Source: Acidobacteriota bacterium
Lineage (GTDB): Bacteria; Acidobacteriota; Terriglobia; Acidiferrales; UBA7541
NCBI GenBank assembly: GCA_003167215.1
Contig: PMTV01000057.1
Span: forward strand, 1-64,000
Direction: 5' to 3'
DNA: 64,000 bases
Positions within the stretch are counted from its first letter, which is position 1; the number at the start of each line of letters is the position of its first letter. The notes beneath the pieces are model-generated. The model worked only from the letters and a program-made list of their open reading frames with translations. It was not told the DNA's origin and made no database searches. Positions 1 to 8,119 of the stretch are shown in pieces. The translations under genes were made by a program, and so were the position numbers.

Positions 1-407
1 ACCGCGTTCTTCGATCGAAACGAAGTAAGGACTTTGAATTTATATTCACCCTTCCGCTTGATCCCTTCCAGGGCCTCGCGAGCGAACACGAAGGCCGCGC
101 CTCCCAAACGATTTACCGGCGGCTGGATGCGCGCGGGTCCCGGGCCGAAACCAATTCCCATGCGGAGCTGCAGCGGCTGTAGCCGGATGCGCAAGTCCAA
201 TATCACTTCCGGAATGCTCGCAGGCGAAACGCTGATGGTCTGAAACTCGTCGCCTGCCGTAACCGCGTAAGGCAAGCGAATCCATTTGCGTTTGATGTGC
301 TCGCGTGAAGCCGCGGCGAGTCCCCGGCCCAGCAGCGAGCGCAGCTCGCTACGCAAACTGGACTTCACTACATCCGCGATCAGCACCGCAACTGTGTTTT
401 TATTCAT
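1..407 (-). CDS. SatD family protein (partial, runs off left edge)
   Basis: The reading frame starts with ATG at 407 and stays open to the window edge, giving 135 residues without a stop. The N-terminus (MNKNTVAVLIADVVKSS), a central TAGDEFQ motif, the stretch LRMGIGFGPG and a following G-A-A-F-x-x-A-R-E-A-L segment match the pattern I know for the SatD family, cytosolic proteins of poorly defined role, often paired with a small DNA-binding regulator. The regulator is not visible here; it could lie beyond the edge. A near-consensus promoter overlapped by a palindrome lies directly upstream, so the gene is probably repressor controlled. Family assignment is by recognition of these motifs; the C-terminal part is missing. 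Confidence 0.75.
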   Translation of the reverse strand, partial: MNKNTVAVLIADVVKSSLRSELRSLLGRGLAAASREHIKRKWIRLPYAVTAGDEFQTISVSPASIPEVILDLRIRLQPLQLRMGIGFGPGPARIQPPVNRLGGAAFVFAREALEGIKRKGEYKFKVLTSFRSKNA

Positions 408-424
408 TGCACGAATTCGTCCTA

Positions 425-453
425 ATTATATGCTTTTGCACGATTATGTGCAA
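425..453 (-). promoter_or_regulatory. Sigma-70 promoter of the satD-like gene
   Basis: Read on the minus strand, TTGCAC (453-448) is followed after exactly 17 bases by a perfect TATAAT (430-425). The predicted transcription start falls near 418, about ten bases before the ATG at 407, so the leader is very short. This is the best-formed promoter in the window. Confidence 0.7.
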
Positions 454-456
454 GAG
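433..456. promoter_or_regulatory. Palindromic operator overlapping the satD-like promoter
   Basis: The plus strand reads TTGCAC-GATTAT-GTGCAA (436-453), a perfect 6-base inverted repeat with a 6-base centre; pairing extends to 433-456 with one mismatch. It covers the -35 box and part of the spacer of the promoter above, a position typical of a repressor site. The cognate regulator is not in the window. Confidence 0.55.
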
Positions 457-779
457 GAAAGAATGCCTTGCTTGGGGGCCGGACAGGAGCTGGATAAACG
501 GGCATGCCGTCGAAGACAGGCTTGTAAAAATCGAGGAATGTAGAGGCGCTGAGGCGCGAGGAGCCGAACGCGGAGCGAACTCGAAGGGCTTTTTCTAGTA
601 CTGCACTTCCCGCCGAAGCCGTATCTGCCCGGTTTTGAGCAAGCTGCGAGGGCGTACGTTAGTACTGGCGAGGAAGCAGTCCGAGTACTGCGAGAATGTG
701 ACTTTCACGCTAGTGCGCGTGCAGGGGCCACTTGCTACCTTGGACCTTCGAACATGTATATCACGGGGGTTCAAGCCGG
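457..779. other. Intergenic stretch between divergent genes
   Basis: About 320 bases between the satD-like promoter region and the PilZ/receiver gene. Short open frames here have no ribosome binding site or recognisable protein pattern. I see no RNA gene or strong hairpin. Confidence 0.4.
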
Positions 780-2210
780 ATGAGTGAAGCGAGCGACCTT
801 AATATGCAGGATCCAAACGTGGCAGAAAATATTCCGGCGGGCCTGGCGGCCGAGATCGAGCGCGGCCTGGCCGAAGCAAATCTCTCCTCTTCGGAATCCG
901 CCGATTCCGATGGGCGCATCCTGGATGCGATTTGCGAAGCAGTCATCGCCGAGACGCCCCGCGCCGCCGCCGAACTCGAGGCGCAAAACAGCTCGGAGCC
1001 TCTGGCCAGCCTGCTGCACACCATTCAGGCCGGAGCGCACGAATACGTCAACCCGGACACGCGCAAAGAGTGCGCGGAACTTCTTGAGGAAATTGACCGA
1101 ACCGCGGAAGCCTGCGTCACGGAATATTCGCTCACCGATATCGTGCAATGTTCGCAAGAATCCGGCGAAGTAATCGCCGAGGACTCCAACCAGACATCTT
1201 CCGGATCGAAGAGGGATGCCACTTCAGCGTCCGCTGCTTCACAGGCGGCGAAACTTTCCGCAAGCGAAGCGGCCAAGGCGATGCCCGTGCATCCTGCGGC
1301 AGACCGCCGTCGCCGCCGCCGCGCGCTGATTTCAGCGCCCGTGCGTGTGCGCGGAGTTGACGTCACCAACGGCGGCCCGGATGAAATTTCGACCACCGTG
1401 GACGTTTCGCGCTTCGGCATTCTGTTTATTACTTCGCTGGACAGCTATTCGCGCGGCATGGATGTGATGGTCACCTTCCCCTACAGCAGTGCCAAGCACG
1501 CGGTCCAGGCCGAGCAGCACGGCCGCGTGGTGCGCGTTCACGGGAGTCTCGACGGGCGCAGCCGTGTTGCCATCGCACTGGGGCTGGGAGTCGGCGAAGA
1601 CCTGGTGGATTCCAGCGGCAAGAAATTGGAGACGCCTTTCGCCCCTGGGCGCAAAAGCGAGCCGGTGTGCATTTCCGATTCCGCGGCGAACGTTTCGAAA
1701 AGGCCGCTCGTTTTGACCGTGGATTCCGATGCCGCCCTGCGCGATTCGCTGAAAGTTTATTTGCAGAATGAAGGCTATGAAGTGATCGCGGTGACCACGA
1801 ACGTGGAAGCGCGCGAGGTGCTGGACATATTTACGCCGTCTCTGGTGATCGCCGAAGTGGAGGGTGAGAATTTGCCGGGATTCGATGTTTGCGCGCACGT
1901 GAAATCGAGCGAGCACCTGCGCCACATTCCCGTAGTACTGATCACGCGCTCCGCGTATCCCAGCGACTATTCCAACGCGCATTCCATCGGCGCCGTCGTA
2001 TGCATGGCCAAACCTTTTAAGCAGGAAAGGCTCGGACACGTGGTGCGGTTGCTGGCGCCTCTGCCGGAGCACATGCAGCGGAAGTTTGTGCCGCGCCCGG
2101 CGGACCCGACACGCCGTCCAGGCTGCGACACGAATGCGGACGGCCGCAAAAAGACGAATGCCGCTGCCAATGGAAACGGCAAGCGCTTCAAGTTCCCTTC
2201 CTTCCGCTAA
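780..2210 (+). CDS. PilZ domain plus receiver-like domain protein
   Basis: A 476-residue cytosolic protein. Residues 1 to about 170 are acidic and without a recognised fold. A PilZ domain follows: an arginine run (RRRRR, about residue 175) and a DVSRFG motif (about residue 208) correspond to the RxxxR and D/NxSxxG c-di-GMP ligands. A receiver-like domain covers roughly 308-430 (PLVLTVDSDAALRDSL, then VVLITRS and MAKPFKQ). In the receiver the phosphoacceptor aspartate is replaced by Glu359 (VIAEVEG), and the acidic pair is D-S-D, so normal phosphorylation is doubtful. The start at 780 was chosen because the 16 upstream codons begin with TTG and lack a ribosome site. The likely role is c-di-GMP-responsive regulation; the partner is unknown. 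Confidence 0.8.
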   Translation: MSEASDLNMQDPNVAENIPAGLAAEIERGLAEANLSSSESADSDGRILDAICEAVIAETPRAAAELEAQNSSEPLASLLHTIQAGAHEYVNPDTRKECAELLEEIDRTAEACVTEYSLTDIVQCSQESGEVIAEDSNQTSSGSKRDATSASAASQAAKLSASEAAKAMPVHPAADRRRRRRALISAPVRVRGVDVTNGGPDEISTTVDVSRFGILFITSLDSYSRGMDVMVTFPYSSAKHAVQAEQHGRVVRVHGSLDGRSRVAIALGLGVGEDLVDSSGKKLETPFAPGRKSEPVCISDSAANVSKRPLVLTVDSDAALRDSLKVYLQNEGYEVIAVTTNVEAREVLDIFTPSLVIAEVEGENLPGFDVCAHVKSSEHLRHIPVVLITRSAYPSDYSNAHSIGAVVCMAKPFKQERLGHVVRLLAPLPEHMQRKFVPRPADPTRRPGCDTNADGRKKTNAAANGNGKRFKFPSFR

Positions 2211-2409
2211 ATCTATCGATTTCTCTCAGACAGGCCGTCGCTGCGAAAGCATTCGCTCTCGCGGCGGCGGGATTTCTTCTTTTGCGCCGGTTACAGATGC
2301 AATCCAGCGAGAATTCGGAATCCCGTGGACTATACGCACGGCCAGTGTTAACCGCAAACCCGCGTTTCTGTTCAGCGCTGCATTCCAGGCGCGGTTGTAG
2401 AGCTAGAAT

Positions 2410-2838
2410 ATGCATATGAGTGGAACTTTCACGCCCGGTAAACCTGGCGACGCGCCCGTGAAGGCAGGCGGGGCAGCCACGCCTGGCCGAGTTGAATCGC
2501 CCGCAACCCCAGGCACGGCTTCGCAACGCACGGTCAAATGTTTTAAGTGTGGCGCGGATGCTCGCGACGTCGCGCGATTCTGCCCGCGTTGCCACGCTAC
2601 GCTGCGTTACGAATGCCCGGCTTGCAAGCACGAACAGCGCAAAGGCGGCTCCTGCGAGAAATGTGGCGTCGATTTTGTTAAGTACATCGGCGCGGTTGTC
2701 GCCGCAAAACAAATCGAGGCGGACCAGATTCACGATCGCATCGAGCGGCGCACCGGCATCATCAAACAGGTTTTCTTGCTGCCTATCACCGGCGGGCTCT
2801 CGTTGATTAAGTACATCATCAAACGCACGCGCCATTAA
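2410..2838 (+). CDS. Double zinc-ribbon protein
   Basis: A 142-residue protein with a proline/glycine-rich N-terminus (about 35 residues) and four C-x2-C pairs in the middle (CFKCG, CPRCH, CPACK, CEKCG), the spacing of a double zinc ribbon. The C-terminal part, including the segment FLLPITGG, may be amphipathic or loosely membrane associated. No enzymatic motif is visible. A second ATG six bases downstream of the chosen start is equally possible. It stands alone, with about 200 bases of empty sequence before it and 245 after. The function is unknown; such ribbons often serve in protein or nucleic acid binding. Confidence 0.7.
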   Translation: MHMSGTFTPGKPGDAPVKAGGAATPGRVESPATPGTASQRTVKCFKCGADARDVARFCPRCHATLRYECPACKHEQRKGGSCEKCGVDFVKYIGAVVAAKQIEADQIHDRIERRTGIIKQVFLLPITGGLSLIKYIIKRTRH

Positions 2839-3083
2839 ATTCCGCACACGGCCCGCTCCGGCATACTCTCGTCCGTACCGCGACCCACATCGAAGAGCCT
2901 GACGCCGCGGGTTTTGCTGCGCCCGGCGATAGATGTGATGCGATTCGTTCTGCGCGCCGAATCGCGATAGAATGATTATGGTATTCTGCAGTGGCGGCTT
3001 GCACGGGCCGCTGGCGCACGAACAAGACGCGGCGCGAGCCACATCATCGAAATCCAAGATTACGAATTTGCAAAGGAGTTGCG

Positions 3084-3524
3084 ATGTATCCAGAACATCT
3101 GCTTACACCGATGAGACAGGAATTGACCAGCATCGGCTTTCGCGAATTGCGCACGGCCGATGAAGTGGACGCCGCTCTGAAACAAGAGAAGCGCACGGTG
3201 CTTGTGGTCGTGAATTCAGTTTGCGGATGCGCCGCGGGAAGAGCGCGTCCGGCGATTGCCCGAGCGATTTCTCGCGCCGCACGGCCGGAACTTTTGTTTA
3301 CAGTGTTCGCCGGGCAGGACGCGGAAGCTACCGACCGCGCGCGAGGTTATTTTACGGGCTATGCTCCGTCTTCCCCGTCGATCACGTTGATGCGCGACGG
3401 GAAAGTCGCCTTCATGCTGGAGAGGACGAACATCGAAGGGCGCGATCCTTCCGCGATCGCCGATGATCTTACGCGGGCGTTTGATCGCTTCTGCGCGCCA
3501 ACCGCCGCCGGCGCCGCGCAGTAG
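3084..3524 (+). CDS. Bacilliredoxin, BrxA/BrxB (YphP/YqiW) family
   Basis: A 146-residue thioredoxin-fold protein. The N-terminus MYPEHLLTPMRQEL and the NSVCGCAAGRARP motif, with Cys47-Gly-Cys49, are the signature of bacilliredoxins, which remove bacillithiol from protein mixed disulfides in the cytosol. Length matches the family. The start at 3084 is supported by AAAGGAG at 3072-3078. An in-frame extension upstream to 2991 lacks such a site. A YpdA-like reductase (18970-19995) and BshC (44571-46193) in the same window fit a bacillithiol redox system. The next gene, a 50-aa membrane peptide, follows 30 bases later and may be cotranscribed. Confidence 0.9.
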   Translation: MYPEHLLTPMRQELTSIGFRELRTADEVDAALKQEKRTVLVVVNSVCGCAAGRARPAIARAISRAARPELLFTVFAGQDAEATDRARGYFTGYAPSSPSITLMRDGKVAFMLERTNIEGRDPSAIADDLTRAFDRFCAPTAAGAAQ

Positions 3525-3554
3525 CCGACGCACTCGCTCGACAGGAGTAACCGA

Positions 3555-3707
3555 ATGTTTTTAATTTTGACGATTGTGCTGATCATCGCGCTGGTGGGCA
3601 GCCTTCCGAGGTGGCCTCACAGTAAGGATTGGGGCTACTACCCGACCGGCGGCGTTGGGCTAATTTTGATCATCCTGCTGATCCTCTATTTGCTTGGCCG
3701 ATTGTAA
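3555..3707 (+). CDS. Small membrane protein, DUF3309-like
   Basis: A 50-residue protein preceded by ACAGGAG at 3541-3547. It has a hydrophobic N-terminal helix (MFLILTIVLIIALVG), a short polar loop containing a Pro-Arg-Trp-Pro segment and a G-Y-Y-P motif, then a second hydrophobic helix ending LLGRL. This arrangement is that of the DUF3309 family of two-helix inner-membrane peptides of unknown role, common in soil bacteria. It follows the bacilliredoxin gene by 30 bases on the same strand. Confidence 0.8.
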   Translation: MFLILTIVLIIALVGSLPRWPHSKDWGYYPTGGVGLILIILLILYLLGRL

Positions 3708-3744
3708 GCGCGGGATTTCCTCGCTTTACCGAATCAGGACTCCA

Positions 3745-4926
3745 TCATCGCAGTAGAGACGCGGACGCGCTCGCGGGCCCATTCCACAGGCTGTCGTTCC
3801 GAATCTGATATTGCGTGCGATTGACGAGACGCGCGATGGTGCCTTTCGCGCCCACCGCCCAACCGTTGTCAATGTCCAAAACGAAGGCTGCGTTCAGATC
3901 CAGAGAATCGGTGTGTTTCCAGTGCGCGCCGAAGTCGTCAGAGATGTCTTCACCAGTGGGGCCGACGGCAAGCATCGCGCCATACAGGCGCACCACGGCA
4001 GAACGATAGCCGCCGGGCTGTTGCGCAGCGAGAGTCCAAGTCTTTCCGTCGTCCTGCGAATAGGCCGCCACGCGGTCCGTCCGTTTCGGATCTTTGTAAT
4101 CGCCGCCGACAGCAATGAGCGATTTTGCGTCCAGCACGATTGAAAATATCCCGGACGAAGGGTTGCCGGTCGCGATCGGCGTCTCGGCTACGGTCCAGGT
4201 CTTGCCGAAGTCGGGCGAGTGAAACACGCGCGCTGCTTTTCCGCCGCCTGTGCCAAAAAATAGGTCTCCATCATTATTCATCGCGAGCGCGGTTCCGCTG
4301 GCGGCGAACGCGCCTTCGCCCGGAAGCGCGGCGGGCATGGCGTCGCCCGGAAGTTCCTTCCAGTCCTCATAGTGGTGCGTGGCTACGATTACGAACTTGC
4401 CGTCAACAGGGTCGCTCAGCGCGTAACACTCCGCGTTGCAAACCAGAGCGTCGAGAAAAAACGACGGGCGCTTGTCGGTAAACTCGAGCTTCCAATTCTC
4501 TCCGCCGTCGGTCGTTTTGTAGATGCGAGATTTGTCGCCTTCGCCGCTCGACATCAGGAGAGCCGTTTTCGCGTCGAATGCGACGATGCTGCGAAAGTCG
4601 AGAGCGTCGCCTCCGGCAACGTGCAGACGCTTCCAAGTCTTGCCAAGGTCGCTCGAAAAGAGAATCACGCCGTTCGAGCCGCACGCCCACACGACTACGT
4701 GCTGCCCTGTTGAATCCGGATTGTCCGCTGCGCTGACGCCGCGCAAGTTGGTGTCGATCCCGCTGGTCTGCACCGACCACGACACACCATCAGCCGCGTT
4801 TCCTTCTCGCGCGTTGGTGGGGAGTTCCCTGCTCGGCGCGATCAAGCATGGGGCGCCAGCGGTCGCACCGCACAACATGACGAGCACGGCCGCCCAGGTC
4901 AGAATGAAGATGCGCATGCCGCGCAT
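3745..4926 (-). CDS. Secreted YCF48/BNR-type beta-propeller protein
   Basis: A 393-residue protein with a signal peptide (ILTWAAVLVMLCGATAGAP). The rest contains repeated segments with D-x-G-K-T-W and related blocks (SDLGKTW, TDGGENW, PDFGKTW, QDDGKTW), the Asp-box pattern of BNR and YCF48-like propellers. The final repeat (GWAVGAKGTIARL) resembles photosystem II stability factor YCF48, although here it is a general exported propeller. No enzymatic residues can be assigned. ATG at 4917 is an alternative start. It converges with the DUF3309-like gene and is divergent from the next gene. Confidence 0.75.
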   Translation of the reverse strand: MRGMRIFILTWAAVLVMLCGATAGAPCLIAPSRELPTNAREGNAADGVSWSVQTSGIDTNLRGVSAADNPDSTGQHVVVWACGSNGVILFSSDLGKTWKRLHVAGGDALDFRSIVAFDAKTALLMSSGEGDKSRIYKTTDGGENWKLEFTDKRPSFFLDALVCNAECYALSDPVDGKFVIVATHHYEDWKELPGDAMPAALPGEGAFAASGTALAMNNDGDLFFGTGGGKAARVFHSPDFGKTWTVAETPIATGNPSSGIFSIVLDAKSLIAVGGDYKDPKRTDRVAAYSQDDGKTWTLAAQQPGGYRSAVVRLYGAMLAVGPTGEDISDDFGAHWKHTDSLDLNAAFVLDIDNGWAVGAKGTIARLVNRTQYQIRNDSLWNGPASASASLLR

Positions 4927-5038
4927 TCTAACAATGTTTCGAGCGCGGCCGCGCGATTTGTGCTCGTAGATACCTGTGGTACAGTGCGCCCGAGTTGTTC
5001 TTCAGATGAGTACGAGATGTCCGATGAAAGGAGCAATC

Positions 5039-5563
5039 ATGTCAACCATGCGTACCATGCTGTACGCTCTTCTGCTCGTCACGCTGACATCCGCGGGAAG
5101 CAGCGCACGACGGACTGCGCTCGGAGAATCGCAACCCGTGACAGCGGCGCGCGTCGGTGGAGTCGAGGAGGGCGTGCGGGCGTTCATGCGCGACGTGGCT
5201 CGCGACGTCACGCAGGATGGCCCCATTGCGTGGCGCAAGTATTTTGCCGACACGCCGGCGTTCTTCATGGCCGTCGATGGCAAAATCGCTTTTGCAAATA
5301 GCGCAGACGTTACGACGGGACTTCCGCAGGTCGCGCTTACCATCAAACAAATTGAACTGAAATGGGGCGATGATTTGCGCGTGGACCTGCTTGCGCCGGA
5401 TCTCGCCGTGGTGGGTGCTTCCTATCACGAGCTACAAGCCTGGGCCGACGGGCACCACGCCGAGGAGAACGGATACTTTACAGGAGTCGCGCAATATCGC
5501 GACGGCCGCTGGCGATTTCGTGACGCACACTGGTCGGAGCCAGTCCCTCCGCCTGTCCCTTAG
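5039..5563 (+). CDS. Exported SnoaL-like/NTF2-fold protein
   Basis: A 174-residue protein. ATG at 5039 has AAAGGAG nearby (5027-5033) and begins a signal peptide (MRTMLYALLLVTLTSAGSS). The mature part has the alternation typical of DUF4440/SnoaL-like NTF2 folds: a start region with VRAFMRDVARDV, a W-R-K-Y-F segment, a central strand, and an end reading F-T-G-V-A-Q-Y-R-D-G-R-W-R-F-R-D-A-H-W. No catalytic residues can be named. It is probably a periplasmic small-molecule-binding or unknown-function protein. Confidence 0.7.
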   Translation: MSTMRTMLYALLLVTLTSAGSSARRTALGESQPVTAARVGGVEEGVRAFMRDVARDVTQDGPIAWRKYFADTPAFFMAVDGKIAFANSADVTTGLPQVALTIKQIELKWGDDLRVDLLAPDLAVVGASYHELQAWADGHHAEENGYFTGVAQYRDGRWRFRDAHWSEPVPPPVP

Positions 5564-5592
5564 TTCGCCGTAATATGCAGCGGCTGGACGGC

Positions 5593-6228
5593 CTACTTCA
5601 GCGAACGGCCACTCGGCTTTCCATCGCGAGAAACGATTTTAATCGTGAGCTCATTGCTCGCGACGATACCCTTCCAATTCTGTGATCGTAACTTCTCTAA
5701 CTCCTCCGGATGGTTTAGCAATGGATTATAGAAAGAATCTGAATCGATACCGCGACTCTCGAATAATGCCCGAACTTTGTAAGTCCCCGGAGTCAAGTCC
5801 GAACGCAGAACCGTGGTCGAGGCATACGAGTAGCCGCTTGACAGCAAAAAACACCAATTGAGGATCGCCCAGGCAAGATTGTGGTTTGGTGCCAGACCGT
5901 CTGCTGCCCCCTCTTCCCCCGTCATCGCGTGCCCATCAGCGGGCGCGACGGACATGGTGACACGGGAAGGAGATATCCACGACCACATATCTTTCCCTAG
6001 AAATACATCTCGCGAGCTGACATTGGTGAGCTCTACGCGAATACGAATCCTTTCTCTTTCTGTATAAACACGCTGCGCGTCTTCGGTACGAATCTTTAGG
6101 TTCAAAACTGCGTCTTCGTCTCCGGTTGGTTTCCCTTGTGCAAAAATAGCGAATGCACAACACCCCAACGTTAGGACGCACGCGCAAACAATCCAGAGCT
6201 GATCCAGAATACGTTTCTTCTTATGCAT
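5593..6228 (-). CDS. Hypothetical exported protein
   Basis: A 211-residue protein with a lysine-rich start (MHKKKR) and a hydrophobic segment (LWIVCACVLTLGCCAFAIFAQG) that reads as a signal peptide or anchor; LTLGC could also be a lipobox. The mature part looks beta-rich (RIRIRVELTNVSSRDVFLG; later TPGTYKVRALFES), resembling an immunoglobulin-like sandwich. The frame remains open upstream to 6441, but that stretch overlaps the SPFH gene and looks non-coding, so ATG 6228 was chosen. It lies 37 bases downstream of the SPFH gene on the same strand. The function is not recognised. Confidence 0.6.
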   Translation of the reverse strand: MHKKKRILDQLWIVCACVLTLGCCAFAIFAQGKPTGDEDAVLNLKIRTEDAQRVYTERERIRIRVELTNVSSRDVFLGKDMWSWISPSRVTMSVAPADGHAMTGEEGAADGLAPNHNLAWAILNWCFLLSSGYSYASTTVLRSDLTPGTYKVRALFESRGIDSDSFYNPLLNHPEELEKLRSQNWKGIVASNELTIKIVSRDGKPSGRSLK

Positions 6229-6265
6229 TATGAACTCAAAGTCGCCTGCGCAGGCTCCACGCAGC

Positions 6266-7171
6266 TTACTTTGGCGGCTTGATGTCCAGCAGCAGGCCGG
6301 GGATGTTGCCGCCGGCTTGGACTGACGGCATCTGGCCGTCCCATTTTGCGATCCAGCGGTCGGTGACGGCGAGCTGCTGCCATTTGATGATGTTCTCGCT
6401 GATGGACGCGGCGCGCAGGCGGTTTGATTCCGCTTCGCCATTGGCGATGGCGACTTGCGCTTTGGCTTGGCCTTCTGCCGCGGCTACGAGCTTGGCGGCG
6501 TCGGCTTGCGATTGCACCAGCTCATTTTGTTTTTGCACCGCGATTTGTTGCGCCTGAACTTTGGCGTTGATAGCGGCAATCACGGACTCGGGCGGGCGCG
6601 GCGAGCCGATGAAACCGAATTGGTCGATCACCACGCCGATGTCGGTGACCTGCTGCTGCAAATCCTTGCGCGAATCCAGCTCTAGCTCGGATTTCTTTTC
6701 GCCCATGATTTCCTGCACGGTGTATTGCGAGCCGGTGCGGTTGATGGCGTCACGCGCTACGTTGCGCAGGAAGCCGTGGGTGAACTGCTCGATGTTGTCA
6801 TTGCGGAATTTCACGTAGAACGCGGGAACCTTGGTCGCTTCCAAATGATAGGAAACCGAAAGGTCGCCGTACACGGTCAAGCCATCTTTGGTATTGAACG
6901 ACATTTCCTCGTTGGTGGGCGAGCCTTCGTTCAGGTCCTTGGTCCATTTGGCGGTTTGAATTGACGTGGGATATTCGACGATGGTGGACGAAAGAAAATT
7001 GTAGAACACCCAGCCGGTCCGGATGGGCAAATCTTCGACGCCGCGCTGCGTTCCGGCAAGGTCCACTTTAATTCCCACGCGCCCGGGGCCGATTCGGGTG
7101 GCGCATCCGGCAAAGAAAAATGCGACAAGGATGATGGGTACAACCAGAGGAATGAATTTACGTATTTGCAT
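6266..7171 (-). CDS. SPFH/Band 7 (prohibitin-like) lipoprotein
   Basis: A 301-residue protein with a basic start, a hydrophobic stretch and a lipobox (FFFAGCATR), so probably lipid-anchored. The segment VGIKVDLAGTQRGVEDLPIRTGW begins a Band 7 domain, and the C-terminal half is a charged, alanine/glutamine-rich helix (VQAQQIAVQKQNELVQSQAD, then AAEGQAKAQVAIANGEAES) typical of SPFH proteins that form membrane-associated rings. AAGGAG stands upstream of the ATG. Its first 14 bases overlap the end of the upstream 84-aa membrane protein, so the two are likely translationally coupled. The biological role is unknown. Confidence 0.85.
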   Translation of the reverse strand: MQIRKFIPLVVPIILVAFFFAGCATRIGPGRVGIKVDLAGTQRGVEDLPIRTGWVFYNFLSSTIVEYPTSIQTAKWTKDLNEGSPTNEEMSFNTKDGLTVYGDLSVSYHLEATKVPAFYVKFRNDNIEQFTHGFLRNVARDAINRTGSQYTVQEIMGEKKSELELDSRKDLQQQVTDIGVVIDQFGFIGSPRPPESVIAAINAKVQAQQIAVQKQNELVQSQADAAKLVAAAEGQAKAQVAIANGEAESNRLRAASISENIIKWQQLAVTDRWIAKWDGQMPSVQAGGNIPGLLLDIKPPK

Positions 7172-7412
7172 CGTTCTCCTTTTTTCGTGTAAACGGCGCC
7201 TGCGGTTCCGCGTGCGGCGTCATGTGATGGTGCCAAACCCAGTGTAACGCGGAGGGGACCAGAGCAATCAGCGCCACAATAATCAAAATTCCGTAGAAAA
7301 CGGACGTATCGCTTGGCCGGTTCAGCAGGTCAAAGGCCTTGGTCAGCAGATACAGCGCGCCAAAGAAAATCAGAATCACCGCGGAGTAAACAAATCCGGC
7401 TCGAAGCTTCAT
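7158..7412 (-). CDS. Small two-helix membrane protein
   Basis: An 84-residue protein with two predicted membrane segments (FVYSAVILIFFGALYLLTKAF and VFYGILIIVALIALVPSALHW) and a hydrophilic tail. It overlaps the start of the SPFH gene by 14 bases, which suggests one transcript. I do not recognise the family. No strong ribosome site is visible before the ATG. Confidence 0.65.
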   Translation of the reverse strand: MKLRAGFVYSAVILIFFGALYLLTKAFDLLNRPSDTSVFYGILIIVALIALVPSALHWVWHHHMTPHAEPQAPFTRKKENDANT

Positions 7413-7522
7413 GCTAGGTACGACATCATCCGCCGGGTGTTATGTCAACGCTTTTCTGACGCGGCGGGCGACGCAGATGCCCCCTAAGCGAAGCGCAGTG
7501 GTATCATCCGGCGTTGTACGAC

Positions 7523-8014
7523 ATGGACAAATCCAATACTGCCGCAGCCACACAAAAAATCGAGTTCAGAAGAGTGACCGTTCCGGCGGAGATGGACGCG
7601 CTGTGCGAGCTTGACCGGAAGATATTTCATGACTTTCCAGCGGACCTTTTCATCCCCGAGGAGTGGGCTGAATTCGAATCGTACTGGATGATCGTGGACG
7701 GAAGGGTGGTGGGATGCTCGGCGTTTATCCGAGATTCGGACTTCGACGACGAGCCGCGGCCGGGCTGCTTGCACATTATGAGTACCGGGGTTTTGCCCGA
7801 GTTTCGGCGCCGGGGCTTTGGCATGAAGCAAAAGCGGTGGCAGATTGAATTCGCAAAGCAGCAGGACTTTCAGGTGATCGTTACCAATACGCGAGAGAGC
7901 AACGTTGCCATGCGGGAACTAAATCTGAAGTTGGGTTTCGTAATTCGCGAGGTCGCTCCGCATTTTTACTACGAGCCGGATGAACCAGCCATTGTGATGG
8001 AGCTTCAACTGTAG
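7523..8014 (+). CDS. GNAT family N-acetyltransferase
   Basis: A 163-residue protein. The acetyl-CoA binding signature is visible as V-L-P-E-F-R-R-R-G-F-G-M-K (R-x-x-G-x-G), preceded by a strand (CLHIMSTGVLPEF) and followed by an A-M-R-E-L-N-L-K-L-G-F element typical of the GNAT C-terminus. The substrate cannot be inferred. ATG 7523 was taken instead of TTG 7514. It has no obvious operon partner. Confidence 0.85.
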   Translation: MDKSNTAAATQKIEFRRVTVPAEMDALCELDRKIFHDFPADLFIPEEWAEFESYWMIVDGRVVGCSAFIRDSDFDDEPRPGCLHIMSTGVLPEFRRRGFGMKQKRWQIEFAKQQDFQVIVTNTRESNVAMRELNLKLGFVIREVAPHFYYEPDEPAIVMELQL

Positions 8015-8119
8015 GCGCCGCTTTCCCGCACCCGCCTATAAACGCCGAGATTGGCTGATGCGGTGGTATCATCCCGGTTTGTCAAATCCCGTTCTGCCGC
8101 GCGGTGACGCCTGCTCAAC

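Noticed and set aside
1332-2072. Minus-strand open frame of 246 codons
   Set aside because: It lies opposite the PilZ/receiver gene and has no motif or ribosome site.
6228-6441. In-frame extension of the exported protein gene
   Set aside because: It overlaps the SPFH gene and is serine/alanine-rich random sequence; ATG 6228 starts a proper signal peptide.
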